Notes: generated by a model not told the origin, from the sequence alone. A DNA stretch of 64,000 nt from Acidobacteriota bacterium (GCA_013289665.1 JABCZN010000008.1:62001-126000), one strand, 5' to 3'. Positions 53,978 through 63,512 are shown, numbered from the stretch's first letter. Program-made: numbers and translations.

Positions 53978-55651
53978 TTAATTGGGTGATGTCACGCTGG
54001 CGGCTACTGGGGTGGTTTTGCCGATGGCGTCGCCGTTGACGACCAGTTCAACACGGCGATTGCGCTGGCGGCCTTCGGAGGTGTCGTTAGAGGCGACGGG
54101 CTGCGTTTTGCCGAAGCCGCGGGCGGACATTGCGCTGGGCGCGACGCCTTCTTCGGCCAGAAAATCGCGGACGGAATCGGAGCGGCGTTCAGAGAGTTGC
54201 TGATTGAAATCGTCGGTGCCAACGCTGTCGGTGTGGCCTTCGATCTGGAGTGTGAGGCCTTTGTGGGCCAGGAGAATTCCGGAAATTTTGGCCAGCTTCT
54301 CACGCGCGCCGGGTTTGAGAGTGGAGCTTCCCGTGTCGAACAGGACGTCCGACATATTGACGATGAGGCCACGTGCGGAGTCGCGAGTCTGCAGAATGGA
54401 GTTGAGCTGCTCCAGGAGTTGCGCGCGCAATTGGGCTTTTTCATTTTCAGCTTGCGCGGCGGCTTGCAAAGCTCTTTGGGTTTGGGCTTCGGCGGCGTGT
54501 TGCTGGTCGAGAGCTGTCTGACGGGCCTGCTCAGCCGCAACTTTTTGCCTAGAGGCTTCGAGCGCGGCCTGCTCCGCCTCCGCTTTTTGTTTGGCGGCTT
54601 CCTGGGCGGCCTGCTGGGCTTCGAGTTTCATGCGCTCGGCTTCGGCTTTGGCCTGCTCGGCCTGAATGCGGGCTTGATCGGATTCCTGACGGCGGCGGAC
54701 TTCTGCTTCGGCATCGGCGCGAGCTTTGGCTTCGCGGTCTTCGGCAGCTTTTTTCTCCCCGGCCAGGCGGGCTTGCGCTTCTTCCTCGGCCTTTTGCTTG
54801 ACGGCCATTACGCGAACTTCCTCGGCGGTTTCAACGACATCGCGAGCGGTTGATTCCACGGTCTTTTTGTCGCGCTTGGAGTGATAGGCATCTTCCGCGG
54901 CGGTCAGCTGCTGCTCGGCTTTGGCGAGTGTGGAAAGGGCGTACTTGCCGCCGCTGGCGTTGCGTGCGATGCGAACGGCGTTGCGAGCTTCGAAGAGCTC
55001 GCGCGGCGTCTTGGGATCGATGCCGAAGATGGCGTTTTCGATTTTGGTGTTGGAGGAAGAATAAACGCCGCGGCCAAGAAGTTCGTAAGTGGCGTCAATG
55101 TTTTCGACTTTGCCGCTACCCGTTGTCGGAACCGTATTTTCGAGCACTACCATGTTTCCGGGTTGGGTGACGGCGAAATAAGGCTCGGCGGTGACGATCA
55201 TGCCGAAGGTCTGCATGTCGGTGACGGCCTTCACGTGGGCGGCGCCGTTTTTCGCTACGACTTCACCGAGATTTTCGGCGCGTCCCTGGGCGGAAACAGC
55301 CCAAAAGACGTAGGTGAGGTATTCCAGGCCGAATTTCGTGGCGTCGTTCAGGCCTTCGAATTTCGCTTCGATTTCCATGCGCTTGTTCTTGCTCTCGACC
55401 TTTACATCGGCGTTGGCGCCCTGCAGGAGTTCCGTGCCCTGAAGATCGACTTTTGTGAAGCCATTGGCGCGGCGATAGTTCACTGCTTTTGTGGTGCGCG
55501 CGACGTAGCCCGCGGCTGCCTGAGTGGTCGCGGGAGAGTCTGGTTTATAGATCGCGGTGGATTGGGGGGCGGACTGACTTGCCGCGATCCCGAGGAAGAG
55601 GATGCTTGCCAAACCGCGATAAACGGATTTGAGTTTCACGTGAAGCTCCAT
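53978..55651 (-). CDS. OmpA-family envelope protein with a long coiled coil
   Basis: 557 residues from the ATG at 55651; upstream codons to 55711 look like leader. A signal peptide (1-25) precedes a beta-rich domain (about 50-210). A coiled coil very rich in Ala, Glu, Lys and Gln spans about 250-410. The OmpA C-terminal domain follows: VLFDTGSSTLKPGAREKL, LQIEGHTDSVGTDDFNQQLSERR and ARGFGKTQPVASNDT. It should anchor the outer membrane to peptidoglycan. The gene is single and on the minus strand. Confidence 0.85.
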   Translation of the reverse strand: MELHVKLKSVYRGLASILFLGIAASQSAPQSTAIYKPDSPATTQAAAGYVARTTKAVNYRRANGFTKVDLQGTELLQGANADVKVESKNKRMEIEAKFEGLNDATKFGLEYLTYVFWAVSAQGRAENLGEVVAKNGAAHVKAVTDMQTFGMIVTAEPYFAVTQPGNMVVLENTVPTTGSGKVENIDATYELLGRGVYSSSNTKIENAIFGIDPKTPRELFEARNAVRIARNASGGKYALSTLAKAEQQLTAAEDAYHSKRDKKTVESTARDVVETAEEVRVMAVKQKAEEEAQARLAGEKKAAEDREAKARADAEAEVRRRQESDQARIQAEQAKAEAERMKLEAQQAAQEAAKQKAEAEQAALEASRQKVAAEQARQTALDQQHAAEAQTQRALQAAAQAENEKAQLRAQLLEQLNSILQTRDSARGLIVNMSDVLFDTGSSTLKPGAREKLAKISGILLAHKGLTLQIEGHTDSVGTDDFNQQLSERRSDSVRDFLAEEGVAPSAMSARGFGKTQPVASNDTSEGRQRNRRVELVVNGDAIGKTTPVAASVTSPN

Positions 55652-55919
55652 AAGTCCAGCCTGGTCAGGTTGATTTTGTGAGAGCGCCCGCCCTCCGACG
55701 GCGAGCGCCATTGCTCAGACTCTCAAGGTTAGAATCAGGCTAACAAAAACGAAGTGAATTGGGCGCGGGCCGGGAGGTGTTTCGTACAGTTAATTACTGG
55801 CCTTCCGGACAGGCGGTGTGGGGCGGCACGCGGCTTGCAGCCACTGGGAAATCGAAACTATAATCCGAAGTTCCTTTGACGAACTGAGAGCAAAGTTTCA
55901 TTCGATTCACGGAGGCCTT

Positions 55920-57119
55920 GTGCCGGTTGGAACCGCATTTCACGAGAGAACCCTGGCGCTTTGCGAGAGCCTGAGCTATCGCGAGTGGTCGGGCTATTAC
56001 ACGGTCAGCGTCTATGAGATGACGCACGAACACGAATACAACGCAATCCGGAATTCAGCGGCGCTGATTGATATTTCGCCGCTGTTCAAATACCGGGTTA
56101 CCGGGGCGGATGCGACGAAATTCGTGAATCGGGTGATCACCCGGGACATTAACAAGGTGACCGTGGACCAGGTGATTTACTGCTGCTGGTGCGATCCCGC
56201 GGGAAAGGTGGTGGACGACGGGACGATTACGCGGCTGGGGGAGAACGACTACCGGTGGACAGCGGCGGATCCGAGCTTGCGGTGGTTCAGCCAGAATTCA
56301 CTGGGGCTGGACGTGCAGGTCGAGGATATTTCGGAAAAGGTGGCGGCGCTGGCGTTGCAGGGGCCGACTTCGGGAAAGCTGCTGCATGCCGCGGCCGAGG
56401 CGAATATCGCCGGGCTGAAATATTTCCGGGTGACTCACGGAAAGATTGCGGGGGTGCCGGTTGATATATCGCGCACGGGTTACACGGGCGATCTGGGGTA
56501 TGAGATCTGGGCGCCGTGGAAGGACGCGATCAGAGTTTTTGATGAGTTGATGAATAAGGGGCGAGCGTTCGATATTCATCCGGCGGGAATGGTGGCGCTG
56601 GATATTGCTCGGATCGAGGCGGGCTTGATCCTGATTGAAGTGGACTATATTTCGAGCAAGAGATCGCTGATTGAGGAACAGCGCTATACGCCCGGGGAGA
56701 TTGGGCTGGGGAAATTGGTGGACTTGAAGAAAGAGAGTTTTGTGGGACGCGAAGCGCTGGCGATCGAAGCAAAGAAGGGAGGTCCGGCGCGGCGGCTGGT
56801 GGGGCTGGAAGTGAATTGGAACGAAGTGGAAGCGCTGTACGAAAAGATCGGGATGGCGCCGCAGGTGCCCTCGACGGCTTCGCGTGTGGCGGTGCCGGTG
56901 TATCGCGAGGGGCGGCAAGTGGGGAAAGCGACTTCGACGACATGGTCGCCGACATTAAAGCGGATGATTGCGCTGGCTACCGTGGGGCGGGAGAGTGCGG
57001 CGCTGGGGACGAATTTGAGCATGGAACTGACGGTGGAGGCTTCGCGGAAAACGGTTTCGGCGAAGGTGGTGGCGTTGCCGTTTTTTAGCCCGGTGAGGAA
57101 GACGGCGGCTGCAGTTTAG
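55920..57119 (+). CDS. GcvT-like aminomethyltransferase / folate-dependent demethylase
   Basis: 399 residues from the GTG at 55920, with GGAGG four bases upstream; the frame is open to 55818 but that part has no family match. It shows the GcvT fold: SAALIDISPLFKYRVTGADA, DPAGKVVDDGTITRL, ALQGPTSGKLL, DISRTGYTGDLGYEIW and the C-terminal GKATSTTWSPTLKRMIALA. The closing motif replaces the family's usual GxVTSG. Such proteins move a one-carbon unit from a methylated amine or thioether to tetrahydrofolate. No GcvH, GcvP or Lpd gene is near, so a demethylase role is more likely than glycine cleavage. Confidence 0.8.
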   Translation: MPVGTAFHERTLALCESLSYREWSGYYTVSVYEMTHEHEYNAIRNSAALIDISPLFKYRVTGADATKFVNRVITRDINKVTVDQVIYCCWCDPAGKVVDDGTITRLGENDYRWTAADPSLRWFSQNSLGLDVQVEDISEKVAALALQGPTSGKLLHAAAEANIAGLKYFRVTHGKIAGVPVDISRTGYTGDLGYEIWAPWKDAIRVFDELMNKGRAFDIHPAGMVALDIARIEAGLILIEVDYISSKRSLIEEQRYTPGEIGLGKLVDLKKESFVGREALAIEAKKGGPARRLVGLEVNWNEVEALYEKIGMAPQVPSTASRVAVPVYREGRQVGKATSTTWSPTLKRMIALATVGRESAALGTNLSMELTVEASRKTVSAKVVALPFFSPVRKTAAAV

Positions 57120-57193
57120 CTTCTTTGCCAGGGCTGGCGCTCCCGATTCCCCAAGAAAACCCATGAGCACAGGCAGGAATGCCTGCGCCACTA
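57120..57193. repeat. Dispersed repeat family C (copy)
   Basis: Reads GCCAGGGCTGGCGCTCC, then CACAGGCAGGAATGCCTGCG. The inverted form of the second part matches the gap at 34051-34082. The two arms make short hairpins. Confidence 0.6.
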
Positions 57194-58651
57194 ATCTTTG
57201 GCGGCGAATTGGGTGGCTTTGTTGAGGAGCGCGTCCAGCGCAGCTCGGTCTAGAAACTTCCCTTTTAGAATTACAGCGTGAATTTTTTGCGTGTTGTGGA
57301 TGTTTTCAAGCGGATTGCCGTCGAGGAGGACCAAGTCGGCGCGTTGGCCGGGGCTGATGGTCCCTTGTGTACTGCTGCGGTTGAGGAATTCAGCGGGTTT
57401 GGAGGTTGCAGCTTGCAGCGCTTCCAACGGCGTGAGGCCTGCCTGAACAAAATCGGCGATGCTATCGTGCAGGGCGAAGCCGGGAACGAGATTCGGGGCG
57501 GTGGAATCTGTGCCTGCCATCATCGGAATGCCCACTGCGTGCATGTCGCGCACAGCTTTCAGAGAGGCTTCCACTAGTTTTGCGCGCAACTGGAAATCGC
57601 CGGACGTTTTGTTGGCGAGACTTTCGACGCGTCCTTGTTTCCAGATTTTTTGAAGATTTTGTGGAATGTATTTCAGGCTGGGGTCGTTGGCGCGATCAGT
57701 GGCGGGTGTGAGATAGGCAAGCTCAATTAGCAGGGGAAGCGTGGGGACTTGCCAGGTGTGGTTGGCGAGGAGCTTGGCGTAGAGTTGCTGGGCCTTTTCG
57801 TAGGAGTAGGTGTCGAGGACGGCTTGTTGCCAGGCGCGCTGGCGGAGGCTGGTTTGGCGCGGAGTTTCCTTGCGTGGAGGCGGATTCAGCTGCTGTTGGC
57901 GCAATTCCGCTTCCCTGGAGGAGCAGGCCAGAAGAATTCCGGTGAGGTGCTCGATGCTGGCCTGGCCGGCGTCGGAGGCCTGAGCGGCGGAGATGGAATC
58001 GGGGACATGGCCGACGAAGCGGATGTTTTCTTTGTGGGCGGCTTCGGCGATGGCGAAATAGGCGGCGGGTTTCAGTCGCGATTGCACTTTGATGAAGTCC
58101 ACGCCTGCGGATTTCAGTTTGCGCACGGCGGCATAGGCTTCGGCGGGAGTTACGACGACGATGGAGGGTTGGAAGTAGGGCGGGTTGCCGTCGAGGTAAG
58201 GGCCTGTGAAGAAGATTTGCGGGCCTGGCTGGTCACCGGATTCGATTTCCTTTTTTAATTTTTTTAGTTGGGCGACGTCGCCACCCATGTCGCGGATGGT
58301 GGTGATGCCGTTGGCGATGAGGAGCGGGAGGATGAATTCACGGCTGCCCGAGGGCTCGCCTGCGCCCATCAGGTGGATGTGCATGTCGGCCAGGCCGGGG
58401 ATTAGGAACTTGCCGGTGGCGTCAATCGTTCGGGCGCCGGATGGGATTTCGAGGGAGGAGTCGGGGCCAATGGCGGAGATTTTGTCGCCATCGACGAGGA
58501 TTGTGGAGTTTGGTTGTGGAGGGGCGCCCGTGGCGTCGATTATGGTTGCGTGGGCGATAGCTATGGTGGCGGGGTGGGGTTTGTGGCAGGCGGTTGCGAG
58601 AAGAAGAAAAAGCAGGGGGAGTAGGGGACCGGGACGAATGGTTAGAGGCAC
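57191..58651 (-). CDS. Amidohydrolase-family predicted lipoprotein
   Basis: 486 residues. Hydrophobic residues 8-20 then Cys22 suggest lipid attachment at the membrane. The metal site has His92 and His94 in GLADMHIHLMG, a Lys in FIKVQSRL, His in FVGHVPDS, IEHLTG and MMAGTDSTAPN (Asp). The domain ends DLVLLDGNPLENI. It is in the imidazolonepropionase/prolidase-like branch of exported amidohydrolases common in Acidobacteriota, which cut cyclic or peptide amide bonds. It could process dipeptides in the periplasm. Confidence 0.8.
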   Translation of the reverse strand: MPLTIRPGPLLPLLFLLLATACHKPHPATIAIAHATIIDATGAPPQPNSTILVDGDKISAIGPDSSLEIPSGARTIDATGKFLIPGLADMHIHLMGAGEPSGSREFILPLLIANGITTIRDMGGDVAQLKKLKKEIESGDQPGPQIFFTGPYLDGNPPYFQPSIVVVTPAEAYAAVRKLKSAGVDFIKVQSRLKPAAYFAIAEAAHKENIRFVGHVPDSISAAQASDAGQASIEHLTGILLACSSREAELRQQQLNPPPRKETPRQTSLRQRAWQQAVLDTYSYEKAQQLYAKLLANHTWQVPTLPLLIELAYLTPATDRANDPSLKYIPQNLQKIWKQGRVESLANKTSGDFQLRAKLVEASLKAVRDMHAVGIPMMAGTDSTAPNLVPGFALHDSIADFVQAGLTPLEALQAATSKPAEFLNRSSTQGTISPGQRADLVLLDGNPLENIHNTQKIHAVILKGKFLDRAALDALLNKATQFAAKD

Positions 58652-58674
58652 CCTGCTATTGTAGCGGAGTGCCG

Positions 58675-58722
58675 GGCGTAAAAGCGGGAGCTTCGCTCAC
58701 CCACTCAAAAGGGCGCTGGCCG
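58675..58722 (-). repeat. Dispersed repeat family D (copy 2)
   Basis: Read on the minus strand it has CCCTTTTGAGTGGGTGAGCG and AAGCTCCCGCTTTTACGCC, matching the plus-strand copy at 35681-35720. The GCGGGAG...CTCCCGC-like arms make a hairpin between two genes. Confidence 0.6.
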
Positions 58723-59910
58723 TTACTGGAGACGGTTGTATTTTTTTAGTACGGCGCGGAGTTGGTCGTGGGGCAGGGCGGTGACGTGGTGGCCGTCGAT
58801 GCCGGTCATGGAGTCGGCGGCGATCATGGCGTTGACGATGGCTTCCTCGGTGGCTTGGACTACGGCAGCGAAGACGGGGTCGAGGGAGCCGTTCGCGAGC
58901 ATTTCAACGTCGGCTACATTTTTTGTACTGGCGGCGCCAGAATTGGCGGTGGAGAAGGCGATGAAGATGTCGCCGGAGCCGTCGCCGGAAATGCTGCCTA
59001 GGCGGCCGAGGCCGAGGGTGGCGCGACGGGCGAGGCGCTTGAGTTGCGTGGAGATGAGCGGGGCGTCGGTGGCGACGACGATGATGATGGAGCCGCGCTC
59101 GGAGATTTCGGAAGGCTGGTAGGCGTAGGGATCTTCGGAGGAAATTTCGCGACCGACGGGAATCCCGGCGATGCGGAGATTCTGGCGGGAGCCGAAGTTG
59201 CACTGGACGAGGACGCCGACGGTGTAGCCGCCGTCTTTTTCAGAGAGCTTTCGCGACGATGTGCCAATGCCTCCTTTGTAGCCGCTGCAGACCATACCCG
59301 TGCCACCGCCGACGTTGCCTTCGTCAACGTGACCGGATTGGGCGAATTCGATGGCGTGGAAAGCATGCTCGGGCTTGACGTGGAAACCGTTCACGTCATT
59401 GAGCCAGCCGTCCCAGGTTTCGGCGACGACGGGGAGAGACCACCAGTAGCCGCTGGCGTCGGGCTGGCCGTGAGCGACGCGCCACTGGACGACGGCGTCG
59501 CGAACAACGCCGACGCTGTGAGTGTTGGTGATCATTACGGGGCCTTCAAGGAAGCCGGACTCTTCGACCCAGGTGGTGCCGGTCATTTCGCCGTTGCCGT
59601 TTTGCGAAAACCAGCCGGCGAAAACGGGATTCATCATGGAGTCTTTGCCCCGGGGAAGTATGGCGGTGACGCCGGTGCGGACTGGGCCTTTGCCGATGAC
59701 GAGCTTGCCTTCGCCGGAGATGAGCGTGGTGTGGCCGACGAGGACTCCGGAGACGTCGGTGATGGCGTTGAAGGGGCCGGGCGTGCCGTCAAAAGGGACA
59801 CCGAGATCGCGGGCGCGGGGTTTGGCGACGGGTTTTTCCTGGGCGTGCGCGGGAAGCGTTACGAGAATCAGAGAGCAGAGCGAAAGAAGAGAAGACGCAG
59901 CGCGCCGCAT
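58723..59910 (-). CDS. P1-family (S58) peptidase, exported
   Basis: 395 residues with a signal peptide (1-23, ending AHAQ). The S58 pattern LGVPFDGTPGPFNAITDVSG and VGHTTLI is followed by GNVGGGTGMVCSGYKGGIGTSS, where the Ser of GTSS (about 216) is the predicted self-processing nucleophile. Members include the DmpA aminopeptidase, which acts on D- or L-amino acid amides and peptides. Export suggests use on peptides outside the cytoplasm. It lies 72 bases before the amidohydrolase on the same strand. Confidence 0.85.
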   Translation of the reverse strand: MRRAASSLLSLCSLILVTLPAHAQEKPVAKPRARDLGVPFDGTPGPFNAITDVSGVLVGHTTLISGEGKLVIGKGPVRTGVTAILPRGKDSMMNPVFAGWFSQNGNGEMTGTTWVEESGFLEGPVMITNTHSVGVVRDAVVQWRVAHGQPDASGYWWSLPVVAETWDGWLNDVNGFHVKPEHAFHAIEFAQSGHVDEGNVGGGTGMVCSGYKGGIGTSSRKLSEKDGGYTVGVLVQCNFGSRQNLRIAGIPVGREISSEDPYAYQPSEISERGSIIIVVATDAPLISTQLKRLARRATLGLGRLGSISGDGSGDIFIAFSTANSGAASTKNVADVEMLANGSLDPVFAAVVQATEEAIVNAMIAADSMTGIDGHHVTALPHDQLRAVLKKYNRLQ

Positions 59911-60027
59911 GGATGATCTCCGTGGAACGGATGAATTAAATTAAGGTCGAAATCAACAGTTGCTGTTAGTTCCGTGACACTTGGATTTTCAGCCTGCCCG
60001 TTTTGAGTCACCGACTCCACTTGAAGT

Positions 60028-60073
60028 TGCGATTCTTCGGGCATCCTTGCCGGATGCCTTCAGAATGACAAGT
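60028..60073. repeat. Dispersed repeat family B (short copy)
   Basis: Reads GCGATTCTTCGGGCATCC, then GGATGCCTTCAGAATGACA. It is the right-hand half of the family, with a GGCATCC-like internal hairpin. Confidence 0.6.
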
Positions 60074-60098
60074 TTACATTGATTGCAGCGTGTTGCAG

Positions 60099-61445
60099 TC
60101 AAGCGGGAAAGACTTTGCCCAGGGCGTATTGTAAAGCATCAGCGATGAGTTGGCACTCCTCGGGAGTGACGATGAAAGGTGGGGCGAGAAGGACGTGGTC
60201 GCCGCGGGAGCCGTCGACGGTGCCTTGGGAGGGATAGGTGAGGACGTTTTTTTCAAGGGCGGCATGGCGAATTTTCTCGGCGATGGAGGAATCTTTTTGG
60301 AAGGGGTCGCGGGTGGATTTGTCTTGGACGAATTCAACAGCTTGCAGGAGGCCGAGGCCGCGCACCTGGCCGACATGGGGATGGGACTCGAGAGGAGAGA
60401 GCGCTTTGTGGAGCGCTTCGCCGGCGGGCGTTACGCGATCGAAAAGTTTGTGGGTCTCGAGGTAGTCGAAGACGGCGTTGCCGGCAGCAGTTGAAACGGG
60501 ATGCGATTGATAGGTGAAGCCGTGCATGAAGGCGGCTGTGCCCTTTTCGAAGGCATCCACGATGCGGGGAGCGACGAGGACTGCGCCGAGCGGAGCGTAG
60601 CCGCTCGCGATTCCCTTTCCGGTGAGGATGATGTCGGGCTCGAGGCCCCAGTGCTGGCTGGCGAACGGTTTGCCGGTGCGGCCCATACCGGACATGACTT
60701 CGTCGGCGATGAGGAGGACGCCGTGACGGCGGCAGACCTCGGCGATGCGCGCGGTGTAGCCGTCGACGGCGGGTACGGCGCCGAGAGTGGCGCCGACGAC
60801 AGGTTCGAAGATGAAGGCGGCTACAGCGGAAGCGTCGCTCGAGCGGAGAAAAACGTCGAGGTCGTCGGCGCAGGCGAGATTGCATTCGGGATACGTTTTG
60901 CCGAACGGGCAGTGGTAGCAGAAGCATGGGGCGACGTGGCCCCATTCGGGGATCAGGGGGGCGTAGGGGGCGCGCCGGCCGACGTTGCCGCTGACAGACA
61001 TGGCGCCGAGGGTGCTGCCGTGGTAGCTCTGTTTGCGGGAAACGACGCGATAGCGCGAAGGCTGCTTGGTTTCCAGAAAATACTGGCGCGCGAGCTTGAT
61101 GGCGGTTTCGGTGGCTTCGGAGCCGCCGGAGGTGAAGTAGACGCGGCCGCCGTTTTGAAAATTGCGCGGGGCGATGGAGAGAACGCGGGCGGCCAACTTT
61201 TCGGCGGATTCGGAATGGAATTGCGTGGTGTGGGCGAAGGCGATGCGACCCGATTGTTCGGCCATGGCGCTGCCGATTTCGCGAACCCCGTGGCCGATGC
61301 TGACGACAGCCGCCTGGCCGGAGGCGTCGAGGTATCGGCGGCCATCGGCGGCGACAATCCAGCAGCCTTCACCGCGCACGGCGACGGGATAATCTTTGCG
61401 AAGATTGCGGGAAAAAAGAGAGGAGGAGCCGAAGGTGGTGCTCAT
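60099..61445 (-). CDS. Class III (PLP) aminotransferase
   Basis: 448 residues. The PLP lysine is in ILTGKGIASGYAPLGAV (about 275), the cofactor Asp in LLIADEVMSGMGRTG, and the substrate part is YFTSGGSEATETAIKLAR. The layout matches the omega-transaminase/diaminobutyrate branch, with GLGLLQAVEF late in the protein. It takes an amino group from an amine or amino acid to a keto acid. It is a different branch from the 48521-49870 enzyme, so the two may use separate substrates in the same pathway. Confidence 0.85.
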   Translation of the reverse strand: MSTTFGSSSLFSRNLRKDYPVAVRGEGCWIVAADGRRYLDASGQAAVVSIGHGVREIGSAMAEQSGRIAFAHTTQFHSESAEKLAARVLSIAPRNFQNGGRVYFTSGGSEATETAIKLARQYFLETKQPSRYRVVSRKQSYHGSTLGAMSVSGNVGRRAPYAPLIPEWGHVAPCFCYHCPFGKTYPECNLACADDLDVFLRSSDASAVAAFIFEPVVGATLGAVPAVDGYTARIAEVCRRHGVLLIADEVMSGMGRTGKPFASQHWGLEPDIILTGKGIASGYAPLGAVLVAPRIVDAFEKGTAAFMHGFTYQSHPVSTAAGNAVFDYLETHKLFDRVTPAGEALHKALSPLESHPHVGQVRGLGLLQAVEFVQDKSTRDPFQKDSSIAEKIRHAALEKNVLTYPSQGTVDGSRGDHVLLAPPFIVTPEECQLIADALQYALGKVFPA

Positions 61446-61566
61446 CCGAAAATTGTAGCAGAAGCGGCGAAGCCAAGAGTTATTGCGCGTAGAGGGAGAA
61501 CAGCGCCAAGTTGGACGGGAATGGCGAGGGGGTGGGATACTCTTTCGCAGGCTTGGAGGATGGACC

Positions 61567-63495
61567 TTGATATCGAAATTATATGCGCGGATTGGGGTGG
61601 TTTTGGCGATGGTGGGCGTTTTCGGATTGCACGGTGCGACGGCGCAAACGGCGGAAGATCCCGCCAGGATCGATGTGGATCTGAGAGACGCGGCGAAATA
61701 TGTTTTTCACGCGAAGTTGTCGCTGCCGGTGAAGCCGGGGCCGATGACCCTGGTTTATCCGAAATGGATACCGGGGGATCACTCACCAGTGGGTCCGGTG
61801 TTTGATTTGACGGGATTGAAGATCAGCACGGGCGGGAAGGAAGTGGCGTGGAAACGCGACGACGTGGACATGTTCGCGTTTCATATCGAGGTTCCCGGCG
61901 GGGCGGACAGGCTGGAGATCAAGCTGGATTATTTGTCGCCGGCGGAGGCTACGGGTACACGAGAGCATCCAGCGGCTACGGCGCAGCTTGCGGTTTTGAA
62001 CTGGTATCTGGTGATGCTGTATCCGCAGGGGGCGAGGTCGGATGACATTATGTATGTGGCGAGTTTGCGACTGCCGGCGGGTTGGAAATATGGGACGGCG
62101 CTGCCGGTATCCAAGGAGGCGGCGGGAGAAATTGAGTTTGCGCCGGCTTCGTTGACAACCGTAATGGATTCACCGGTGATTGCGGGGGCATTTTTCAAGG
62201 ACATTGATTTGTCGCCTGGGCAGAAGCCCCAGCACACGCTGCACATCGCGGCGGATGGGCCGGCGGCGCTCGAAGCGGGCGCGGCGGAGGTGCAACACCA
62301 GCGGCAATTGATTGCAGAGGACCTGGCGCTTTTTGGGGCGCGGCATTACCGGCGTTATGACTTTTTGCTGGCGCTTTCAGACCGGATGCCGCCGGATGGC
62401 GTGGAGCATCACGAATCGAGCGACAACCGAACGCCGGAGGCATTGTTTCTGGATCCGGATGTGCGCGAAACGCAGATGGATTTGTTGGCACACGAGTACA
62501 CGCATTCCTGGAATGGGAAATACCGGCGCCCGGCAGGGCTGGCGACACCGGATTACCAGGCGCCAATGAAGGGCGAGCTGCTTTGGGTATATGAGGGATT
62601 GACGCAATACTACGGGCAGATTCTTTCGGCGCGCGCCGGATTCTGGACTCCGGAAAAGTTCCGGGAGCAACTGGCGGCGACGGCGGCCTATTTGAACGAC
62701 CGGCCGGGACGGACGTGGCGCGACTTGCAGGATACGGCGATTGCAGCGCAGTTGCTCTACAGCGCCCCGCCGGCCGGAGCATCGTGGCGGCGCGGGGTGG
62801 ATTACTACGACGAGAGCACGTTGATCTGGCTGGAGGCGGACACGATTATCCGGCGCGAGAGCAAGGGCAAGAAATCGCTGGACGATTTTTGCAGGAGATT
62901 TCATGGCGGGGACAACACCGGGCCGAAGCTGGTGACGTATACGTTTGAGGATGTGGTAACCGGTATGAATGACGTTGCGGCTTACGATTGGCAGAGTTTT
63001 TTTGAGGAGAGATTGAAATCGCACGGGCCGGGCGCGCCACTCAAAGGGATTGAGTATAGCGGCTGGAAACTGGTGTTCAACGAGACGCCGAATGAACATC
63101 AGCGGGCGGAAGAGGCTGCGGATTTCATTGTGGACGTGCAGTCTTCGATCGGAGTCGAGGTGCACGCGCCGGGCGGGCCGGATGGCGGACAGATCCTGGA
63201 CGTGATTCCGGGATCGCCGGCGGATCGGGCGGGGTTGGCGCCGGGAATGCAGTTGGTGGCGGTCGACGGTCGGAAGTGGTCGCCTGACATTCTGCGGGAT
63301 GCGATCCGGCGGGCGAAGGACGGGAAGGGGCCGATGGAACTTCTGGCGGAGAATGGGGATTACTTCAGGATGTATCGGATCGACTACCACGGCGGCGAGA
63401 GGTATCCACATCTGGAAGCAATTTCAGGGAAGACAGATGTGCTGACGGAAATTGTGAAGATGAAGGCCGCGCCGGTGGCGGCGCCCGCAAAATAA
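61567..63495 (+). CDS. M61-family glycyl-aminopeptidase-like peptidase, exported
   Basis: 642 residues from a TTG at 61567 with GGAGG upstream; an earlier start gives no signal peptide. The signal is SKLYARIGVVLAMVGVFG. The zinc site HEYTHSWNGK (about 309-318) and the later Glu in VYEGLTQYYG are those of M61 peptidases. A C-terminal PDZ-like domain (about 530-620; ILDVIPGSPADRAGLAPGMQL) would sense substrate tails. It starts 121 bases from the aminotransferase, in the opposite direction. It probably releases N-terminal glycine or alanine from peptides. Confidence 0.85.
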   Translation: MISKLYARIGVVLAMVGVFGLHGATAQTAEDPARIDVDLRDAAKYVFHAKLSLPVKPGPMTLVYPKWIPGDHSPVGPVFDLTGLKISTGGKEVAWKRDDVDMFAFHIEVPGGADRLEIKLDYLSPAEATGTREHPAATAQLAVLNWYLVMLYPQGARSDDIMYVASLRLPAGWKYGTALPVSKEAAGEIEFAPASLTTVMDSPVIAGAFFKDIDLSPGQKPQHTLHIAADGPAALEAGAAEVQHQRQLIAEDLALFGARHYRRYDFLLALSDRMPPDGVEHHESSDNRTPEALFLDPDVRETQMDLLAHEYTHSWNGKYRRPAGLATPDYQAPMKGELLWVYEGLTQYYGQILSARAGFWTPEKFREQLAATAAYLNDRPGRTWRDLQDTAIAAQLLYSAPPAGASWRRGVDYYDESTLIWLEADTIIRRESKGKKSLDDFCRRFHGGDNTGPKLVTYTFEDVVTGMNDVAAYDWQSFFEERLKSHGPGAPLKGIEYSGWKLVFNETPNEHQRAEEAADFIVDVQSSIGVEVHAPGGPDGGQILDVIPGSPADRAGLAPGMQLVAVDGRKWSPDILRDAIRRAKDGKGPMELLAENGDYFRMYRIDYHGGERYPHLEAISGKTDVLTEIVKMKAAPVAAPAK

Positions 63496-63512
63496 TTTTT
63501 AGGTAATTCCCG

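Noticed and set aside
54197..55681. Long plus-strand frames over the OmpA-family gene
   Set aside because: They are Gly/Phe/Leu-rich antisense shadows of the coiled-coil and Ala-rich codons.
60501..61805. Plus-strand frame of 434 codons over the aminotransferase
   Set aside because: Gly/Ala/Glu-rich antisense shadow; the minus-strand gene has full family motifs.
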